Origin: Alphaproteobacteria bacterium
GTDB lineage: Bacteria > Pseudomonadota > Alphaproteobacteria > Thalassobaculales > Thalassobaculaceae
Assembly: GCA_024742605.1 (NCBI GenBank)
Contig: JANSYC010000015.1
Span: 1-64,000 of the forward strand
DNA: 64,000 nt
Reading direction: 5' to 3'
Under the pieces are notes generated by a model. That model worked only from the letters and a program-made list of their open reading frames with translations, ran no database searches and was not told the origin of the DNA. The position numbers were made by a program, and so were the translations under genes. Shown one piece after another: positions 61,480 to 64,000 of this stretch (positions within the stretch are counted from its first letter, which is position 1; each line of letters starts with the position of its first letter).

Positions 61480-62538
61480 CTATTTCACCTCAGCAGCGAT
61501 CGCGTCGCCCAGATCCCTGGTGCTGGCCTGCCCGCCCAGATCGGGAGTCTTCGGCCCGCCGCCGGACAGCACCCGCTCGATCGCACCGACGATGTCATCG
61601 GCGGCCGCCTGATGGCCCAGATGCTCCAGCATCATCGCACCGGACCAGATCTGTCCGATCGGATTGGCGATGCCTTTGCCCGCGATATCCGGCGCCGAGC
61701 CGTGCACCGGTTCGAACATGCTGGGGTAGTCGCCTTCGGGATTGATGTTGGCGCTCGGCGCGATGCCGATCGAGCCGGCCACGGCGGGGCCCAGATCGGA
61801 CAGGATGTCGCCGAACAGATTGGAGCCGACCACCACGTCGAACCAATCCGGGTGCAGTACGAAATGCGCCGTCAGAATATCGATATGATACTTGTCGGTT
61901 TCGATTTCCGGGTATTCGGCGGCGATTGTCTCGAACCGCTCGTCCCAGTACGGCATGGTGTGGATGATGCCATTGGATTTGGTGGCGCTGGTCACCTTCT
62001 TCTTGCCGACCTTTCGGCACAGGTCGAAGGCGTAGCGCATCACCCTGTCGGTGCCGAGCCGGGTGAACACGGTCTGCTGGATCGCCATCTCGTGCTCGGT
62101 GTCCTGATACATCCGGCCGCCGATCTCCGAGTACTCGCCCTCGTTGTTCTCCCGCACCACCCAGAAATCGATGTCCTCCGGGCCGCGCCCCGCCAGCGGG
62201 CATTTCATGCCCGCCATCATCCGGACTGGGCGGAGGTTGATGTACTGGTGCATCGACCGCCGGATCGGGATCAGCAGCTGCCACAGCGACACATGGTCCG
62301 GCACGCCGGGAAAGCCGACCGCTCCGAGGAAGATCGAGTCCTGGGTCTTGAGCTGGTCCAGGCCGTCCTCGGGCATGAAGGAGCCGGTCTTGTGGAACCG
62401 CTCGCAGCTCCAGTCGTATTCGGTGAACTGGTAGTCAAGCCCGTGCTTGGCGCCAACCGCCTCCAGCACCTTGATACCCTCGGGCACCACTTCCCATCCG
62501 ATCCCGTCCCCCGGGATCACCGCGATCTTGATCGCCAT
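61480..62538 (-). CDS. Tartrate dehydrogenase / D-malate dehydrogenase family
   Basis: 352 aa. [25 protein letters not shown] is the N-terminal signature (core [10 protein letters not shown]), then the tartrate-type region [46 protein letters not shown], and [21 protein letters not shown] (core [12 protein letters not shown]). These features favour TtuC/DmlA over leucine biosynthetic LeuB. It oxidises a 2-hydroxy dicarboxylic acid with NAD, with or without decarboxylation. A GAGGAAA site precedes the ATG. It is separated by 42 bp from the ketopantoate-reductase-like gene and by 6 bp from the threonine synthase-like gene. Confidence 0.9.
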   Translation of the reverse strand: MAIKIAVIPGDGIGWEVVPEGIKVLEAVGAKHGLDYQFTEYDWSCERFHKTGSFMPEDGLDQLKTQDSIFLGAVGFPGVPDHVSLWQLLIPIRRSMHQYINLRPVRMMAGMKCPLAGRGPEDIDFWVVRENNEGEYSEIGGRMYQDTEHEMAIQQTVFTRLGTDRVMRYAFDLCRKVGKKKVTSATKSNGIIHTMPYWDERFETIAAEYPEIETDKYHIDILTAHFVLHPDWFDVVVGSNLFGDILSDLGPAVAGSIGIAPSANINPEGDYPSMFEPVHGSAPDIAGKGIANPIGQIWSGAMMLEHLGHQAAADDIVGAIERVLSGGGPKTPDLGGQASTRDLGDAIAAEVK

Positions 62539-62580
62539 CGGTTTCCTCGATTTCTCGTTTCATATTGTTCGGTCGGCATC

Positions 62581-63594
62581 CTAGAGCGGCGGGCGTAAGG
62601 GGGAAAGGGCGCGCGGTCCGCCGCCGTGTGGCCCGCCCCCTCGGCCCCAAGCCCTCGGATGAGCCTTAAACCCGCTTTCCTTGGCGCGGATGATCCGGGA
62701 CAGGGTCTCGTTGACCGGGGCCGACATCCCCAGTTTCGCCGCCTCGCGCGGGATGGCGCCGTTGATGGCGTCGATCTCGGAAGCGCGGCGGGCCTCGTGG
62801 TCCTGGAGCATGGACGGTTTCGCCCCCCGGATCTTGGAGCCGAAGGCGTGGACATAGGCCTTCACGTCGTCGAAGCCCAGATTCACACCCTTCTTGCGGG
62901 CGACCGCATCAGCCTCGGCGGCACAGCTGCTCGCCAGCTCCCAGGCGTCCGGATCGTCCAGCACCTGCCCCACCGTCAGCCCGGTGATCGCGCACGGACC
63001 CGAGAACGTGCAGTTGCAGATCAGCTTCTCCCAGATCAGCTGATCGATATCGGCATAGCCCTTGGAGGTGAATCCGGCGTCCTCCCAGACCTTGACCACC
63101 TTGGCCAGCCGCTCGGTGTCGCCACCGGTCATCTCGCCGATCCGGACCAGTTCCATGCCGTTGTGATGGGCGTGCCCGGGACCTTTCATCGACGCGCCGA
63201 ATCCACCGACGACGCCGATCATCACCTGTTCGGTCGAAATGGCTTCGGCGATCCGGTCGGCGGCGCCCAGACCATTCTGGATGGTCAGGATGACGGTGTC
63301 CGGTTTGGTCATCGACAGAGCGGCCTTGGCGGCGGCGGCCACCCCGCTCGCCTTGGTCGCCACGATCACCAGATCACACAGCCCGACGTCCGAGGCGTCG
63401 GTGGTGGCGTTCAGACGCACGGTCCGGTCGCCGCTCGCCCCTTCGACCCGCAGCCCCCTGGTCTTGATCGCCTCGATATGCTGGGCCCAGGTATCGACCG
63501 CCCAGACCTCGTTCTTCTGGGTGTCCGACTCGGTGGCCATCAGCCCGGCATAGATCGAGCCCATGGCTCCGGTTCCGATGATCGCGATCTTCAT
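62581..63594 (-). CDS. Ketopantoate reductase family (2-dehydropantoate 2-reductase)
   Basis: 337 aa. The Rossmann motif is IIGTGAMGSIYAGLMATES at the N terminus, TIQNGLGAADRIAEAI near 103-118 is the family's QNG motif, and LIWEKLICNCTFSGPCAITGLTVGQ holds the catalytic Lys (core WEKLICNCTF). Such enzymes reduce ketopantoate for pantothenate or related 2-keto acids. The first ATG in the longer frame is rejected in favour of 63594, which gives the conserved N terminus. The residues after about 305 are Pro/Gly-rich and look like an unusual tail. Confidence 0.85.
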   Translation of the reverse strand: MKIAIIGTGAMGSIYAGLMATESDTQKNEVWAVDTWAQHIEAIKTRGLRVEGASGDRTVRLNATTDASDVGLCDLVIVATKASGVAAAAKAALSMTKPDTVILTIQNGLGAADRIAEAISTEQVMIGVVGGFGASMKGPGHAHHNGMELVRIGEMTGGDTERLAKVVKVWEDAGFTSKGYADIDQLIWEKLICNCTFSGPCAITGLTVGQVLDDPDAWELASSCAAEADAVARKKGVNLGFDDVKAYVHAFGSKIRGAKPSMLQDHEARRASEIDAINGAIPREAAKLGMSAPVNETLSRIIRAKESGFKAHPRAWGRGGGPHGGGPRALSPLRPPL

Positions 63595-63766
63595 GGCGGC
63601 GGTCCTTCCCAAGGAGTTGTTCTGTTTTCTGGGAGGTTAGGACGCAGGGGAGAGGGTGGGAAGCGCTTGCCCTGCATGAGTTCGGTGCGCGGTTCGATGA
63701 GGTCGCTACGACAAACATCGCCAACCCGCTTATCGCCCAGAGCCCGTAGCGGGTCATCTCGGCGCG

Positions 63767-64000
63767 CTACCCCCGCGCTTGCACCCAGCCCGCAAGTTCC
63801 GCCAGGAAAGCATCCAGGTTCAGCTTCAGTGTGTCGAACCCGTCGGTCTTCTGAAAGGTCTCTCCGTCGAGATAGAGCTTGCGGTTGATCTCGATCTGCA
63901 GCGAGTGCCGCCCGGTGTCGGGATCCCCATAGCGGCGGACGATCTCGGCACCTTTGTAGGGATCGTTGACGGACACCACGTAGCCCAGATCGCGCAGCAG
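63767..64000 (-). CDS. N-formylglutamate amidohydrolase-like (partial, 3' end)
   Basis: The last 77 codons of a gene that starts beyond the window. LGYVVSVNDPYKGAEIVRRYG, HSLQIEINRKLYLDG and LDAFLAELAGW match the C-terminal half of HutG/N-formylglutamate amidohydrolases (core VNDPYKGAEI and QIEINRKLYLD), which cleave formylglutamate in histidine degradation or similar N-formyl amides. The catalytic centre is mostly off-window. Same strand as the downstream ketopantoate-reductase-like gene but 172 bp away. Confidence 0.75.
   Translation of the reverse strand: MLRDLGYVVSVNDPYKGAEIVRRYGDPDTGRHSLQIEINRKLYLDGETFQKTDGFDTLKLNLDAFLAELAGWVQARG

Overview
The window is about 64 kb of GC-rich DNA with dense, short-spaced genes, GTG and TTG starts beside ATG, strong GGAGG-type ribosome sites and an overall gene set (dnaG-rpoD, MttB-like methyltransferases, LhgO-like oxidase, DUF4112, a sigma-54 flagellin promoter) that suggests an alphaproteobacterium, probably a metabolically versatile Rhodospirillales-like marine or soil organism. 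That placement is inferred from protein flavour, not from a phylogeny. Both edges cut genes: the end of a citramalate synthase-like gene on the left and the end of an N-formylglutamate amidohydrolase on the right.

Region by region. 1-8.3 kb is mostly housekeeping: TrmJ, a secreted ClpP-fold protein, a SulP transporter, rpsD with a near-consensus promoter and a clear terminator, a solute-binding-protein-like gene with a GNAT, a small RecA-fold ATPase and glutamine-dependent NAD synthetase. 8.4-16.7 kb is accessory: an overlapping solute-binding protein / membrane histidine kinase pair with no permease and no response regulator, a wrecked sulfotransferase gene, an orphan PAS histidine kinase, and an overlapping DoxX-type membrane protein / vanadium-haloperoxidase-fold secreted protein pair. 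16.8-24 kb holds central metabolism: serine-glyoxylate-type aminotransferase, glutamine amidotransferase, nicotinate phosphoribosyltransferase, class II DAHP synthase with a structured leader, a cysteine-dioxygenase-like cupin, and a divergent enolase-superfamily / 2-hydroxyacid dehydrogenase pair. 25-31 kb has a tiny YqaE/Pmp3 membrane protein, an MscS channel with a BON-like domain, DUF4112, a non-pyrrolysine MttB homologue, an amidohydrolase and a lone short flagellin behind a perfect-spacing sigma-54 promoter.

32-43.6 kb is catabolic: acyl-CoA dehydrogenase, 3-hydroxyisobutyrate-dehydrogenase-like, LhgO-like FAD oxidase, an ABC-exporter membrane domain that has no ATPase, EamA and TauE transporters, an AceE-like transketolase, a quinol-monooxygenase/tartrate-dehydrogenase pair and a membrane-anchored PilZ protein.

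44.4-52.9 kb looks like a decayed genomic island. Its right border is a tRNA-Ile2(CAU) gene, immediately followed, at the tRNA 3' end, by the frameshifted C-terminal remnant of a site-specific serine recombinase whose reading frame runs into the tRNA. Inside are an SDR, a catabolic-type acetolactate synthase, a DUF2945 Tudor protein, a YdjM-like membrane protein, a photolyase-related protein whose domain order appears reversed, a frameshifted Xre/MbcA/ParS-type antitoxin relic overlapping the photolyase stop codon, and a leaderless trypsin-fold protease. A diverged 31-bp direct repeat (28/31) brackets the 44.6-50.2 kb part.

53-64 kb returns to core genes: rpoD (with terminator), dnaG, then a tight minus-strand operon (ketopantoate-reductase-like, tartrate/D-malate dehydrogenase-like, threonine synthase-like, MaoC, FkbM methyltransferase).

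Best candidates for something new are the kinase/binding-protein pair, the photolyase-like protein with its antitoxin relic in the island, the haloperoxidase-fold/DoxX pair that lacks the usual catalytic arginine, and the ATPase-less ABC membrane protein.
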